From assembly GCA_017983495.1 (NCBI GenBank), contig JAGOBH010000002.1, positions 682,001 through 746,000 on the forward strand: a DNA stretch of 64,000 nt, in the 5' to 3' direction. Numbering within the stretch: position 1 is the stretch's first letter; each line of letters begins with the position of its first letter. A program made the translations under genes and the position numbers. Positions 45,102 through 53,579 of this stretch are shown in pieces. Source of the stretch: Pyrinomonadaceae bacterium. Its GTDB lineage: Bacteria; Acidobacteriota; Blastocatellia; Pyrinomonadales; Pyrinomonadaceae. Under the pieces are notes generated by a model, which had not been told where the DNA came from, did no database searches, and saw only the letters and a list, made by a program, of their open reading frames with translations.

Positions 45102-46721
45102 ATGGCATATTGTCGGTTCAACAGTCTTCCGCCACGCGTCACGAGCCTACTTTCGGAGATTCGTGCTGACAACGATTTATCGATGAATTATGAGGGGCGG
45201 CGGCAGTTTGGCCCGAGCCGCCCTTCAACCCAATATCTCATTGTTTTCTTGTGCGTGGTCTGGATAGGGCTGCTTTACCCGTTGACCGTCACTCATTACT
45301 GGACGGTAACCGAGATGGTGGTGATCACGGTCTTGACGTTAGCCGCACTTGTTCTCTTAGCAAACAGCATTTATTCGATCGTCACCGGCTCGCGGCAGGC
45401 GTCAAGCAACCGACTTTCCGTCACGCCGCTTTATCTGCTCGATTTTGGCGGCGATGGGCTCACATATTGGGAATTAGGCGATATTTCGTCGATCAATATC
45501 AAGCATCAATATCCGTACGGCTCCTATCTGAACACCGAAATAGATCTACATTTCGAGACCGGGCACCGCACGTTTATTGTCTCAGGCCTCGCGGAGTCTG
45601 AACAATTTGTCGATCTTGTAGAGCTTAAGAGAAAGCTATACATCGAGGCTGCCGCGAGAAATGATCTTGGCCGTTTGGAAGGTCACGACGACCTGCGAAT
45701 ATTAGGCGACTGTTCGGACGACTCACCAATGCCCCCAAATGCGCCTGCCCTGCGGTTTGCAGCGACCATTGTGTTAGCCGCCATGCTCACCGGTGGGATA
45801 ATTTATGGGGCTAGGCTCGCTAACTATTACTACGAGGACCTACGGACGTGGAATTCCGCAGAATCGACGAACCGGGCGTCCGGCTATCGCTCTTATCTAA
45901 GCAAGCATCCATCAGGTCGCTGGCGAGAGCCGGCATCTCTAAATCTTCAGAAATTATATGATGAAGGGGAACTAAAATACCGTGCCTCGTTAAATTCAGG
46001 CCATGACAAAAATGCTGCCGAGGCGGTTCTCGAAATGCTTCGGTATGCCCGTTCCACTCAGAACTTCCAGGTGACGCTGGCATTCGAACGGAAACTCGAA
46101 ATACCCCCGAATTTCGAAGAAGTGGTCATGTCCGACTTTGATATCAAAAAGGTTCTGCCTCTTGGAGATGCACTGTCGGCTGAAAAGATGGCCGGTAGGG
46201 AAGGACGGCTCATCACTTTGATGTCTGAGGCATTTGCCCAGGTGATCCCGGACGATATTTTGGAGATCGTCGGCAAATGCCACGAGAAATGCGTTACCTT
46301 GACCGTCAATTACGAGGTGGATCCGATGAACTCGGTATATTACGATCTGCGTCAAGAGAAAGTACCGGAACCGGAGAGAACCTGGTATCCGGGAATTTAT
46401 ATTGACTGGACATTTCTCGTGCGTATTCCTGAACAAGAGCGTGAGTATAAATTCGAATTAGAATCATCGCCCGCCGAAACGATTACCTACGATACGAATT
46501 CGGAGAAGCCATACGATCCAAACGAGGATTTCGCAAAGGTGCTCAGTTCGGACAAAGGAAACGTCTACGATTCGATGGTCGCAAGCGCATTTGACGACTT
46601 TAGGTCCAACTTAATTTTTCGTATGGGAATAGGCGAACCGCCAGTACGAAAGACCGATGAAACAGTGGCCGAACCATCACCATCGCCGTTGACACCTAAA
46701 ACGACTAAACCTCGTAATTGA
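45102..46721 (+). CDS. Membrane protein of unknown function
   Basis: 539 residues; a later ATG at 45183 is equally possible and neither has a clear ribosome site. Two membrane helices lie near 45-65 and 70-90, a small cytosolic PH-like beta domain at 100-180 (LTYWELGDISSINIKHQYPY), and a third helix near 222-242. The C-terminal 290 residues are extracytosolic, with a helical repeat (RTWNSAESTNRASGYRSYLS) and an acidic beta domain, ending in a Pro/Thr-rich tail. No family recognised. It is 15 bases after pgk and AT-richer. Confidence 0.6.
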   Translation: MAYCRFNSLPPRVTSLLSEIRADNDLSMNYEGRRQFGPSRPSTQYLIVFLCVVWIGLLYPLTVTHYWTVTEMVVITVLTLAALVLLANSIYSIVTGSRQASSNRLSVTPLYLLDFGGDGLTYWELGDISSINIKHQYPYGSYLNTEIDLHFETGHRTFIVSGLAESEQFVDLVELKRKLYIEAAARNDLGRLEGHDDLRILGDCSDDSPMPPNAPALRFAATIVLAAMLTGGIIYGARLANYYYEDLRTWNSAESTNRASGYRSYLSKHPSGRWREPASLNLQKLYDEGELKYRASLNSGHDKNAAEAVLEMLRYARSTQNFQVTLAFERKLEIPPNFEEVVMSDFDIKKVLPLGDALSAEKMAGREGRLITLMSEAFAQVIPDDILEIVGKCHEKCVTLTVNYEVDPMNSVYYDLRQEKVPEPERTWYPGIYIDWTFLVRIPEQEREYKFELESSPAETITYDTNSEKPYDPNEDFAKVLSSDKGNVYDSMVASAFDDFRSNLIFRMGIGEPPVRKTDETVAEPSPSPLTPKTTKPRN

Positions 46722-46820
46722 ACAAAGGCCCTCTGTCTTCAGTACACTTCGGAAATTTCGTCAGTACGACGTTTCCCGGCCTTTAAGTTCTGAAATCCGA
46801 CCGCATTTCCGTCTCGCGAA

Positions 46821-46873
46821 GCTCCCCTCCTTACGAAGGAGGGGTGGCTGCCGCTTCGGCAGACGGGGTGGTT
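46821..46873. repeat. Double-hairpin repeat element
   Basis: Two consecutive stem-loops: CCCCTCCTT with AAGGAGGGG around a 3-base loop, then a CTGCCG / CGGCAG stem around CTT, followed by ACGGGGTGG. The regular structure without coding potential suggests a dispersed palindromic element. Confidence 0.6.
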
Positions 46874-46960
46874 CTCTCCCCCTCGGTCTCTGCGTTACGA
46901 ACGGATCTAAACGCCGAGGCCGCCGAGAACGCGGAGTAAGTTAAACAGCTCAATCGCTGA

Positions 46961-46994
46961 ACTTTTTCACTTTTTTACCCTTTCACTTTTTCAC
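46961..46994. repeat. Left 34-bp direct repeat flanking the terminase gene
   Basis: A pyrimidine-rich stretch matching 49347-49380 at 32 of 34 positions, in the same orientation, 2.4 kb apart. The two copies bracket the terminase-like gene. Confidence 0.7.
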
Positions 46995-47093
46995 TCCGCT
47001 CCGAGCCGTAAATATCGTAAATCTCACCAATCCCGTAAATCACGTAAAAATCGTAAACCGCAAGGCCGACACTATCGTGTAGGCTCGTGGAGT

Positions 47094-49277
47094 ATGGGTG
47101 TCAGAGTGGCACAACGGAAGGTCGAAGATTGCCGAGGGTTGTATCTGCGGTACGGGGGCGTTGAGCATGACCGGATCGCTGCGGAAATGCGGGCCCTTGG
47201 TTGGAGCGATTTTACGAAACGGAACCTGTACGCAAGGACACGCAGCGGGCGGGTCACGCCGGGCTGGCCGGAGCGTTTTGGCTGGGACGGGAGTTTGCCC
47301 GCGAAAGTGCGCGAAAAGACGCGAAACAGGAAAGCACGCCGACGCGGCATTGCCTACGCCAGACGACGCAACAGCACTTCTGCACCGCGACTCAGCAACT
47401 CCGCGTCCAAACCGCCCGGCACATTCGCCAGCCACCGCGAACGGCACGCAACATCCCAAAAACACATCGGCCGCGGCCACAACCGCCAGAAGGCAAGGCG
47501 TCTGCTGTCAGAACCGCCTGCGTCAGCGGGCGGCACGTACGTCGCCAACGAAAACGCACGCCCCGGTGCCGATCTCGTGCCATACACCCGACGCCGACCA
47601 CAACAAACCACCGACCCGACAGACTCGACAGACCCGAAAGACCCGAAAGACTCTCCCGACTCATCCTTCCACGCCTGGCTCAAGACGCAGCCCGGGCTTT
47701 GGAACTGGGACCTGCGGCACCAGCGGATCATATACGATCGTCTGCAGGCGATCACGGACGGCAAGAACAAACGTCTGATGATCTTCATGCCGCCGCGTCA
47801 CGGCAAGTCCGAGCTTGTGACGGTACGCTACTCCGCATGGCGCATCCGCCGCAACACAAAACTCCGCGTCATCCTCGGCAGCTACAGCCAGCACCTCGCC
47901 GACAACTTCTCCCGCAAGATCAGGCGCGTGCTGGCGGATGACGCCGCCGGCCAATTGCGGAATGCGGATCGCGGATCGCGGATTGATGGGAATCACGCGA
48001 ATCAGCCAAACCCCGCATCGAACAGCATTCAGCATGGCAGAACCCAAAAGCGCCCAGCCGACACAAATCCACAATCCGCAATCCAAGATCCGCAATTCCC
48101 GCAGTCACCGTTCCCCTTCGCCAATCGGCCGATCAACCGCGTGTCGGAGTGGGAGACAAGCGATGGCGGTGGGCTCAAGGCGGTCGGTGTCGGCGGCGGC
48201 GTGACGGGCTTTGGTGCCGATCTGATCATCATCGACGACCCCGTCAAGAGCCGTGCCGAAGCGGACAGCAAGGTCTTTCGCGAACGCGTCTGGAACTGGT
48301 TCAACGACGATCTCTACACACGCCTTGAGCCGGGCGGTGCGATCATCCTCATCCAGACACGCTGGCACGAAGACGACCTCGCCGGCCGCCTCCTCAACGA
48401 AATGAACAACGGCGGCGAGCATTGGGAAGTGGTCAATCTTCCGGCGATAGCCGAAGCGGCTGAATTGCGGAATGCGGATTGCGGATTGCGGATTCAAAGT
48501 GATGGGGCCGATCCGTACAACAACACGCTGACTAACCTCCGTTGCTCGATCCCCACAAATCCGCAATCCGCAATCCGCGATCCGCAATCAACGGATCCCC
48601 TCGGCCGCAGCCCCGGCGAGGCTCTCTGGCCGGAGCGGTTCGATCTGGCGGCGATCGAGGGGTTTCGGAGCAAGATGGACGAATATTCGTTCTCGGCACT
48701 TTATCAGCAGCGTCCGGTGCCGTCTGAGGGCGGCGTCTTTAAGCGAAAGTGGTTTGGAACGATCGTCGATCACGCACCAAAGGGCCTTAAGTGGAAACGC
48801 GGCTACGATCTGGCCATCTCGACCAAACAGACGGCCGATTACACAGCGTCGTTCCGCGTCGCTTTTGACGCCGAGGGCAATATGTACATCGACGGCGGCT
48901 ACAGACGACGCATCGCGTTTCCCGAACAGCGTCGCTACATGCTCGAACGACTCAAGCTCGAACGCGACACCGAACACGGCGTCGAAACGGCGGTCCACGG
49001 CCAGGCAGTGCTCGATTCGCTCAGAAAGGACGCCGCCGCCATCGGCCGCTCGTTCAAAGGCATTGCCGTTCAGGGCGACAAACACTCACGTGCATTACGC
49101 TGGATAAGCATCGCATCGGAAGGACGCATCCGCCTCGTCCGCGGACCTTGGAACAAACCCTTCGTCGAAGAAGCCTGCACCTTCCCCCACGGCAAACACG
49201 ACGACCAAATCGACGCCGTCTCCATCGCCACCCACATGTTCGACCGGCGAGGCTCGAGGCTGTACGCCTTCAACTGA
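47094..49277 (+). CDS. Terminase large subunit-like protein with repeat insertions
   Basis: 727 residues. Residues 1-65 look like a small DNA-binding module (EHDRIAAEMRALGWSDFTKR). A repeat-rich linker follows to about 185, then the phage packaging ATPase: Walker A MPPRHGKSE near 232-240 and Walker B LIIIDDP near 377, and the RNase H-like nuclease (YDLAISTKQTADYTAS near 580, DDQIDAVSIATHMF near the end). Two palindromic inserts lie at about 287-335 and 457-499, between conserved blocks. The frame stays open and catalytic motifs are intact. No portal, capsid or other phage gene is adjacent. It may be a domesticated or mobile remnant. Confidence 0.85.
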   Translation: MGVRVAQRKVEDCRGLYLRYGGVEHDRIAAEMRALGWSDFTKRNLYARTRSGRVTPGWPERFGWDGSLPAKVREKTRNRKARRRGIAYARRRNSTSAPRLSNSASKPPGTFASHRERHATSQKHIGRGHNRQKARRLLSEPPASAGGTYVANENARPGADLVPYTRRRPQQTTDPTDSTDPKDPKDSPDSSFHAWLKTQPGLWNWDLRHQRIIYDRLQAITDGKNKRLMIFMPPRHGKSELVTVRYSAWRIRRNTKLRVILGSYSQHLADNFSRKIRRVLADDAAGQLRNADRGSRIDGNHANQPNPASNSIQHGRTQKRPADTNPQSAIQDPQFPQSPFPFANRPINRVSEWETSDGGGLKAVGVGGGVTGFGADLIIIDDPVKSRAEADSKVFRERVWNWFNDDLYTRLEPGGAIILIQTRWHEDDLAGRLLNEMNNGGEHWEVVNLPAIAEAAELRNADCGLRIQSDGADPYNNTLTNLRCSIPTNPQSAIRDPQSTDPLGRSPGEALWPERFDLAAIEGFRSKMDEYSFSALYQQRPVPSEGGVFKRKWFGTIVDHAPKGLKWKRGYDLAISTKQTADYTASFRVAFDAEGNMYIDGGYRRRIAFPEQRRYMLERLKLERDTEHGVETAVHGQAVLDSLRKDAAAIGRSFKGIAVQGDKHSRALRWISIASEGRIRLVRGPWNKPFVEEACTFPHGKHDDQIDAVSIATHMFDRRGSRLYAFN
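47503..47533. repeat. Short palindrome in the terminase linker
   Basis: CCGCCTGC (47514-47521) and GCGGGCGG (47526-47533) form an imperfect hairpin around GTCA. In the terminase frame it encodes SEPPASAGG. It is in the linker, not the enzyme core. Confidence 0.55.
47611..47655. repeat. Short tandem repeat (GACCCGAAA-like units)
   Basis: Several 9-10 base units of ACCCGA/GACTCGA type, encoding DPTDSTDPKDPKDSPDSS in the terminase linker. Confidence 0.6.
47953..48098. repeat. In-frame palindromic element A in terminase
   Basis: Left arm (47953-47984) and right arm (about 48066-48098) are inverted copies built from GCGGATT/AATCCGC units, with terminal AATTGCGGA and TCCGCAATT. About 146 bases with an 80-base centre. 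It separates Walker A from Walker B of the terminase. Confidence 0.8.
48462..48590. repeat. In-frame palindromic element B in terminase
   Basis: Left arm 48462-48494 and right arm 48558-48590 are inverted copies of GCGGATT units, like element A. It is 129 bases, exactly 43 codons. Its centre (about 63 bases) differs from that of element A. Confidence 0.85.
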
Positions 49278-49322
49278 GCGGAAGAAGAGGAGAAGAGGAG
49301 ATGGGGAGAAGAGGAGAAAGGG
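49278..49322. repeat. Purine-only tract after the terminase gene
   Basis: About 45 bases of GAAGAGGAGA-type direct repeats, almost wholly purine on the plus strand. Confidence 0.5.
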
Positions 49323-49346
49323 AAATGAGCAACGCGGGAACGGGAC

Positions 49347-49380
49347 AACTTTTTCACTTTTTCACCCTTTCACTTTTTCC
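49347..49380. repeat. Right 34-bp direct repeat flanking the terminase gene
   Basis: Partner of 46961-46994, 32 of 34 identical. A shorter related copy (CTTTCACTTTTTCAC) follows at about 49391. Confidence 0.7.
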
Positions 49381-49423
49381 CGTTGAGCACCTTTCACTTT
49401 TTCACATTCCTCCCCGTGCTAAA

Positions 49424-50302
49424 ATGGTAACTAAAGCTATGAAAGACTTTCTATTAGAACTGAAGGGCGTGGTCCTGATCGTTATTGGTATATTTTCGAC
49501 GGCGTTCGGGCTGAAGGGATTTCTAATGTCCAGCCAGTTCATTGACGGCGGCGTGACGGGTATTTCAATGCTGATCGCCCAGGTCGCCGGATGGCCGCTT
49601 GCCCTACTGCTGGTGGTGATAAATATACCCTTCATCGCCATCGGTTATCATCAGATCGGCCGCAAGTTTGCGGTCAAGAGTTCACTCGCCATCACCGGTC
49701 TGGCTCTGGTGCTCATATTTGTTAAGTTTCCGGACGTAACACCCGACAAGCTGCTGACCGCTGTCTTCGGCGGCCTGTTCATCGGTGCCGGTATCGGCCT
49801 CGCTATCCGCGGCGGAGCTGTGCTCGACGGCACCGAGATCGCGGCTTTGCTTGTCAGTCGAAAAAGCTACTTGCTGAACGTCGGCGACGTCATTTTGATC
49901 CTGAATGTATTTGTCTTTATGGCAGCGGCAATTTTTCTCGGGGTTGAATCCGCACTGTATTCGATCCTGACCTACGTCGCGGCCTCGAAAACGATCGATT
50001 TCCTCATCCACGGCGTCGAAGAATACACGGCGATCACGATAATGTCGCCAAAGAACGAGGAGATCAAATTTCAAATTATCGGCAAGTTGAATCGCGGAGT
50101 CACGGTATTTAGCGGCCGTGGAGGAATGGGCACTATGGGAATGGTCGACACCGATCAGCCGATACTCTATTGCGTTGTCACGCGGCTCGAGATCGGCAGC
50201 GTCAAAACGCTCGTCGCCGAGGTCGACCCGGACGCGTTCGTCGTCACGCATTCGCTCTCGGATGTACAGGGCGGGCTGATCAAACGGCCGGTCCTGCATT
50301 GA
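49424..50302 (+). CDS. YitT family membrane protein (DUF161/DUF2179)
   Basis: About 292 residues from ATG 49424 (49439 is an alternative). The frame is open further upstream to 49148, but that part overlaps the terminase and is low in complexity. Five to six membrane helices begin with LLELKGVVLIVIGIFSTAFG, and the family signature GGVTGISMLIAQ is near residue 35. The C-terminal cytosolic DUF2179 domain is at about 225-290 (AITIMSPKNEEI). Function in the membrane is not established. It overlaps the flavoprotein gene end by 23 bases, tail to tail. Confidence 0.85.
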   Translation: MVTKAMKDFLLELKGVVLIVIGIFSTAFGLKGFLMSSQFIDGGVTGISMLIAQVAGWPLALLLVVINIPFIAIGYHQIGRKFAVKSSLAITGLALVLIFVKFPDVTPDKLLTAVFGGLFIGAGIGLAIRGGAVLDGTEIAALLVSRKSYLLNVGDVILILNVFVFMAAAIFLGVESALYSILTYVAASKTIDFLIHGVEEYTAITIMSPKNEEIKFQIIGKLNRGVTVFSGRGGMGTMGMVDTDQPILYCVVTRLEIGSVKTLVAEVDPDAFVVTHSLSDVQGGLIKRPVLH

Positions 50303-51467
50303 ACCGCGTCGCCCGTGCCACTTGCCGCCGCAGCGAACGGCTGACGCTGAGAAGTGCGATCGTCGATTCCGCCAGGAATGGAACAAACGCGGCGTGCCTA
50401 AGCAATGAACACACCCGCAGACGCGTATCGAACGCAGCAGCGTAGCCGACACGGTATCGGGCAGCAATATTAGTCAGATCTTTGACAACCAAACCCTCCG
50501 ACACGACCGCCTCAGAGGCGATGCGGGCACTTTCGAGAGCGAGCAGCATGCCGCTGCCGGTAAACGGGTCGATGAACGATGCCGCATCGCCGACGGTCAA
50601 AAGGCCCGCGGCGGGAACCAGTTCGCTGCGGCCAAAACGCGCGATCGGCACGGCGTGCCACGGCTTTGCTACAACGGCGTCCCGCATCGCCTCAGCCGCA
50701 CGCTTATTCGAAAAGACCACCTCGCGCATAACGCGTTCCGGGTCGCTGCCGAGCCTTTTTGCGTCAGCCGCCGAGGCGATAAAGCACAGGTTATAGAGAT
50801 CGTCCTGTACACGGTTGCAGCCGCCGTAACCGCCCCGATAAACGTAGATCTCGCACGCTCCCGGCGTCACGCGCGCACCGCGAAGATGCGTCTTGAAAGC
50901 GACCAGATCGGCTGCCTCTTTCGGCAACGTGCGGTCATCAAGTCGCCTCGCCAGGCTCCTGGTCCGGCCCGTGGCGTCGATGGTCAATGCAGCTTCGACC
51001 TCGGTTTCCGCGCCGCTTTTGTCGCGAAGCTTTACGCCGGTCACCACGCCGTTCTCGGTCAGCAAACTTGTGGCAGTAGTTTCACGGCGGACATCGGCGC
51101 CGCACGCTTCGGCCCGTTCGAGCAGGATGTTGTCCATTTCGGCACGGCTGAGGCCAAGTGCGTGCGAATCGGCATCGCCAAACCACGCACTCTCGACCGC
51201 GACGCCACGGCCGCCGCGTGTGTAGAAGACGGTCTCGCTCAAGTTGGTTCCGCCGGCCGCAGCCATATCAGTCATGACGCCGAGTTCTCTAAAATGGACG
51301 AGACACTCGGGCGAGATGAATTCGCCGCAGAGCTTTTCCCGAGGAAACGCCTTTTGTTCGGCGAGCAAGACCTTAAGGCCCGCTTGCGACAAGCGGATCG
51401 CCGCACTCGAACCGGCCGGCCCGGCACCGACGATCGCGATGTCATATTTTTGGCTCAAAGCGGTCAT
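50280..51467 (-). CDS. FAD-dependent oxidoreductase, geranylgeranyl reductase-like
   Basis: About 395 residues from ATG 51467. The Rossmann FAD site is IVGAGPAGSSAAIRLSQAGL, followed by FPREKLCGEFISP and the second FAD motif LLTVGDAASFIDPFTGSGM. The layout matches the flavin reductases/halogenases of lipid and secondary metabolism. Third gene of a tightly packed operon with the ketosynthase and methyltransferase (1 base after the methyltransferase stop), so it probably reduces or oxidises the same polyketide- or fatty-acid-like product. Confidence 0.85.
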   Translation of the reverse strand: MTALSQKYDIAIVGAGPAGSSAAIRLSQAGLKVLLAEQKAFPREKLCGEFISPECLVHFRELGVMTDMAAAGGTNLSETVFYTRGGRGVAVESAWFGDADSHALGLSRAEMDNILLERAEACGADVRRETTATSLLTENGVVTGVKLRDKSGAETEVEAALTIDATGRTRSLARRLDDRTLPKEAADLVAFKTHLRGARVTPGACEIYVYRGGYGGCNRVQDDLYNLCFIASAADAKRLGSDPERVMREVVFSNKRAAEAMRDAVVAKPWHAVPIARFGRSELVPAAGLLTVGDAASFIDPFTGSGMLLALESARIASEAVVSEGLVVKDLTNIAARYRVGYAAAFDTRLRVCSLLRHAAFVPFLAESTIALLSVSRSLRRQVARATRFNAGPAV

Positions 51468-51468
51468 G

Positions 51469-52161
51469 TTATTTCGTTCCCGACAGGACCAAACGGTAAG
51501 CGGCCGATCGCCGAACACGCACATCGCTCAACCCGGCCTCAGTGGCAAGGGCTCGCAATTCAGCCGGCTTGTAACTGCGAAGTATCGACAACGCTCCGTC
51601 CTCGCGAGTAAACGGCTGGAGAACGACGCGGCTGACGGCACGATAAAAATAATATGCCACGGGGCTGCGGTGCAGGTCGACTACGTAAATTCCGCGGGCG
51701 GCGACACGGCTCATTTCGCGAAGCAATTTGACCGCTTTGTCGTCGGTCAGATGGTGCAGGAACAGAGAGCAGTAAACATAGTCGAAACTGTCGTCGGCAA
51801 ACGGCATCAGCAGAGCGTCGCACTGTAAGACGTCAATGACGCCGCGTTCTGATCCGCGGTAGATCGCACGAGCGGCCTTGGCATTGAGTTCGGCACCGAC
51901 GAGAAACGCCGTGCGGTCGCCAAGCCATCGGCGAACGGCCCGCAGCAGTTCACCCGATCCGGCTCCGATATCGAGTATCCTGACCGTGCCATCGACCTTG
52001 CGAGCGTCACGCAGGATGAGCGGCCGCAGGGCTCGCATTTCACCGAAAAGGCGGTGGATGAAACGCATTTCGCGATGCCATTTAGCGTACTCCTCAGGCG
52101 TGTAGTCGCCCGTGTCCAGACGCTCGAGCCGGTAGCTTCGCTGTTTGAAACGGCTGAACAT
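51469..52161 (-). CDS. SAM-dependent methyltransferase
   Basis: 230 residues. Class I fold with the glycine-rich motif LDIGAGSGELLRAV near residue 65 and LQCDALLMPFADDSFDYVYC, typical of ubiE/type 11 methyltransferases. Its ATG shares a base with the ketosynthase stop codon, a sign of translational coupling. Likely tailors the product made by the ketosynthase. Confidence 0.88.
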   Translation of the reverse strand: MFSRFKQRSYRLERLDTGDYTPEEYAKWHREMRFIHRLFGEMRALRPLILRDARKVDGTVRILDIGAGSGELLRAVRRWLGDRTAFLVGAELNAKAARAIYRGSERGVIDVLQCDALLMPFADDSFDYVYCSLFLHHLTDDKAVKLLREMSRVAARGIYVVDLHRSPVAYYFYRAVSRVVLQPFTREDGALSILRSYKPAELRALATEAGLSDVRVRRSAAYRLVLSGTK

Positions 52162-53432
52162 CAGTCAGCGCACCTCTGAACGACGAGTGCACTGTTTTTC
52201 GAGCCAAAGCCGATGCAGTTGCACAGAGCGGTATTGACGACGGCCTCGCGTGCGACATTTGGAACGTAGTCTAGATCGCAATCAGGGTCAGGCTCATCGA
52301 GATTGATAGTCGGCGGAATTATCCCGGTCGTTATCGCACATAGTGCCGCCCCGAGACCTGCGGCACCGCTCGCACCCTGCGGATGGCCGACCTGAGATTT
52401 GGTGGCTGACATAGGTGTTTGATAAGCGTGATCGCCGAGTGCGATCTTAACCGCGACGGTCTCGATCTTGTCGTTGAGCACGGTCGATGTGCCGTGGAGA
52501 TTGACGTAATCGACCTGTTCGGGGGCAATACCGGCGTCACTCATCGCCATCGACATCGCTCGTGCCGGTTCGATGCCCGAATCGTCCAGCCGAACACGGT
52601 GATACGCATCGCACGTGGCTCCGTAGCCGGTAATTTCCGCATATATGCGGGCACCTCGACGGACGGCATGGTCAAGGTCCTCGAGGACAAAAAGATATGA
52701 GCCTTCGGCAGCGACAATTCCGGAGCGGCCAACGGCAAAAGGCCGCGAAGCACGATGCGGTTCATCGTTCCAGTCGCGGGTCACGACGGTCATCAGATTA
52801 AAGCCGGCCATTATCCCGGGTGCGATAGGAGCGTCGACGCCGCCCGCGATCATTACATCCTGACGCCCGAGAGCGATATGTTGAGCAGCGTAAAAGATAG
52901 CGTCCGTCGAACTGGTACAGCCGGTCGACACGACGTGCGACAAACCCCGAAGCCCGAGAGCCATCGAGATCTCGGACGAAAGCCCGCCGTGGGTCGAAGA
53001 GGGAATGGTATATACGCTGGCCTGCGTCGGCGTGCCGGTAAACCAATGGCCATACTGCCTTTCGGTAAACTCGAGCCCTCCGCCGCCGGTGCCGATCTCG
53101 ACTCCGATCGCACGCCGTTCGTCGATGGACATCTCGGCGGTATCTATCCCGGCGTCAGCGATAGCTTCCCGGGCGGCGGCCAGGGCAAGCGGAACCGTCC
53201 GGGCAACGTGCTTGCGGTCCTTGGGGTTGAGTTGGGCTTCCCAATCGAATTCGGGGATCTCGCCAGCGATCTGGACCGCAAGGCCAGACGGATCAAAACT
53301 TTGTATTCGCCTGACGCCGCTAGCCCCGGTCTGCAGCGAATGCCAAAACGGCTCGCGTCCGATACCAATAGGCGTGACACAACCGAAACCGGTTATCACC
53401 ACCCGACGCGGACGCGAAAAATTGTTGAGCAT
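52161..53432 (-). CDS. Beta-ketoacyl-ACP synthase II-like enzyme
   Basis: About 423 residues from ATG 53432; longer frames to 53564 add non-conserved residues. The Cys-His-His triad is complete: Cys in VVSTGCTSSTDA, His in NLHGTSTVLND and His in KSQVGHPQGASGAAG. It condenses acyl and malonyl-ACP. Being alone with a methyltransferase and a flavoprotein, without acyl carrier protein or ketoreductase, points to a specialised lipid or pigment rather than core fatty-acid synthesis. That is an inference from context. Confidence 0.88.
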   Translation of the reverse strand: MLNNFSRPRRVVITGFGCVTPIGIGREPFWHSLQTGASGVRRIQSFDPSGLAVQIAGEIPEFDWEAQLNPKDRKHVARTVPLALAAAREAIADAGIDTAEMSIDERRAIGVEIGTGGGGLEFTERQYGHWFTGTPTQASVYTIPSSTHGGLSSEISMALGLRGLSHVVSTGCTSSTDAIFYAAQHIALGRQDVMIAGGVDAPIAPGIMAGFNLMTVVTRDWNDEPHRASRPFAVGRSGIVAAEGSYLFVLEDLDHAVRRGARIYAEITGYGATCDAYHRVRLDDSGIEPARAMSMAMSDAGIAPEQVDYVNLHGTSTVLNDKIETVAVKIALGDHAYQTPMSATKSQVGHPQGASGAAGLGAALCAITTGIIPPTINLDEPDPDCDLDYVPNVAREAVVNTALCNCIGFGSKNSALVVQRCAD

Positions 53433-53579
53433 GCGAAATTTCCCCTTGAACTGTTGTTTGAGGATAACACCGCAGGTCGCGATTGACCACGTTTCGCGTT
53501 TGCCTGATGATTTTGATAGTTTATAGGATGAATTTGCCCGGAAAGGAACAATGCAGAAATTCATCGTATCAGGAGAATA

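Larger units (their letters stand above)
46722..47093. other. Repeat-rich noncoding segment
   Basis: About 370 bases without a supportable gene. It holds a double hairpin (46821-46873), a CCGAG/CGCCG-rich inverted segment (about 46880-46940) and a CTTTTTCAC-type repeat (46961-46994). It forms the left boundary of the terminase region. Confidence 0.6.

Noticed and set aside
47098..47941. Two further open frames (226 and 246 residues) in the terminase 5' region
   Set aside because: They overlap the terminase frame, which carries the conserved ATPase; the extra frames reflect the repeat-rich, GC-rich linker.
47953..48590. CRISPR-like array suggested by repeated GCGGATT units
   Set aside because: Units are 7 bases, tandem, inverted between arms and lie inside an open coding frame; no spacer-repeat periodicity and no cas genes.
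47094..49277. Prophage
   Set aside because: Only a terminase-like gene is present; no integrase, portal, capsid, tail or lysis gene within the window.
49148..49423. Upstream extension of the YitT gene (92 more residues)
   Set aside because: It overlaps the terminase 3' end and a purine repeat and is arginine-rich shadow sequence; the membrane protein starts at 49424 or 49439.
50655..51611. 318-residue open frame antisense to the flavoprotein gene
   Set aside because: The minus-strand protein has full FAD motifs; the plus frame shows no domain and no ribosome site.
52755..53486. 243-residue open frame antisense to the ketosynthase
   Set aside because: Shadow of a gene with an intact Cys-His-His triad.
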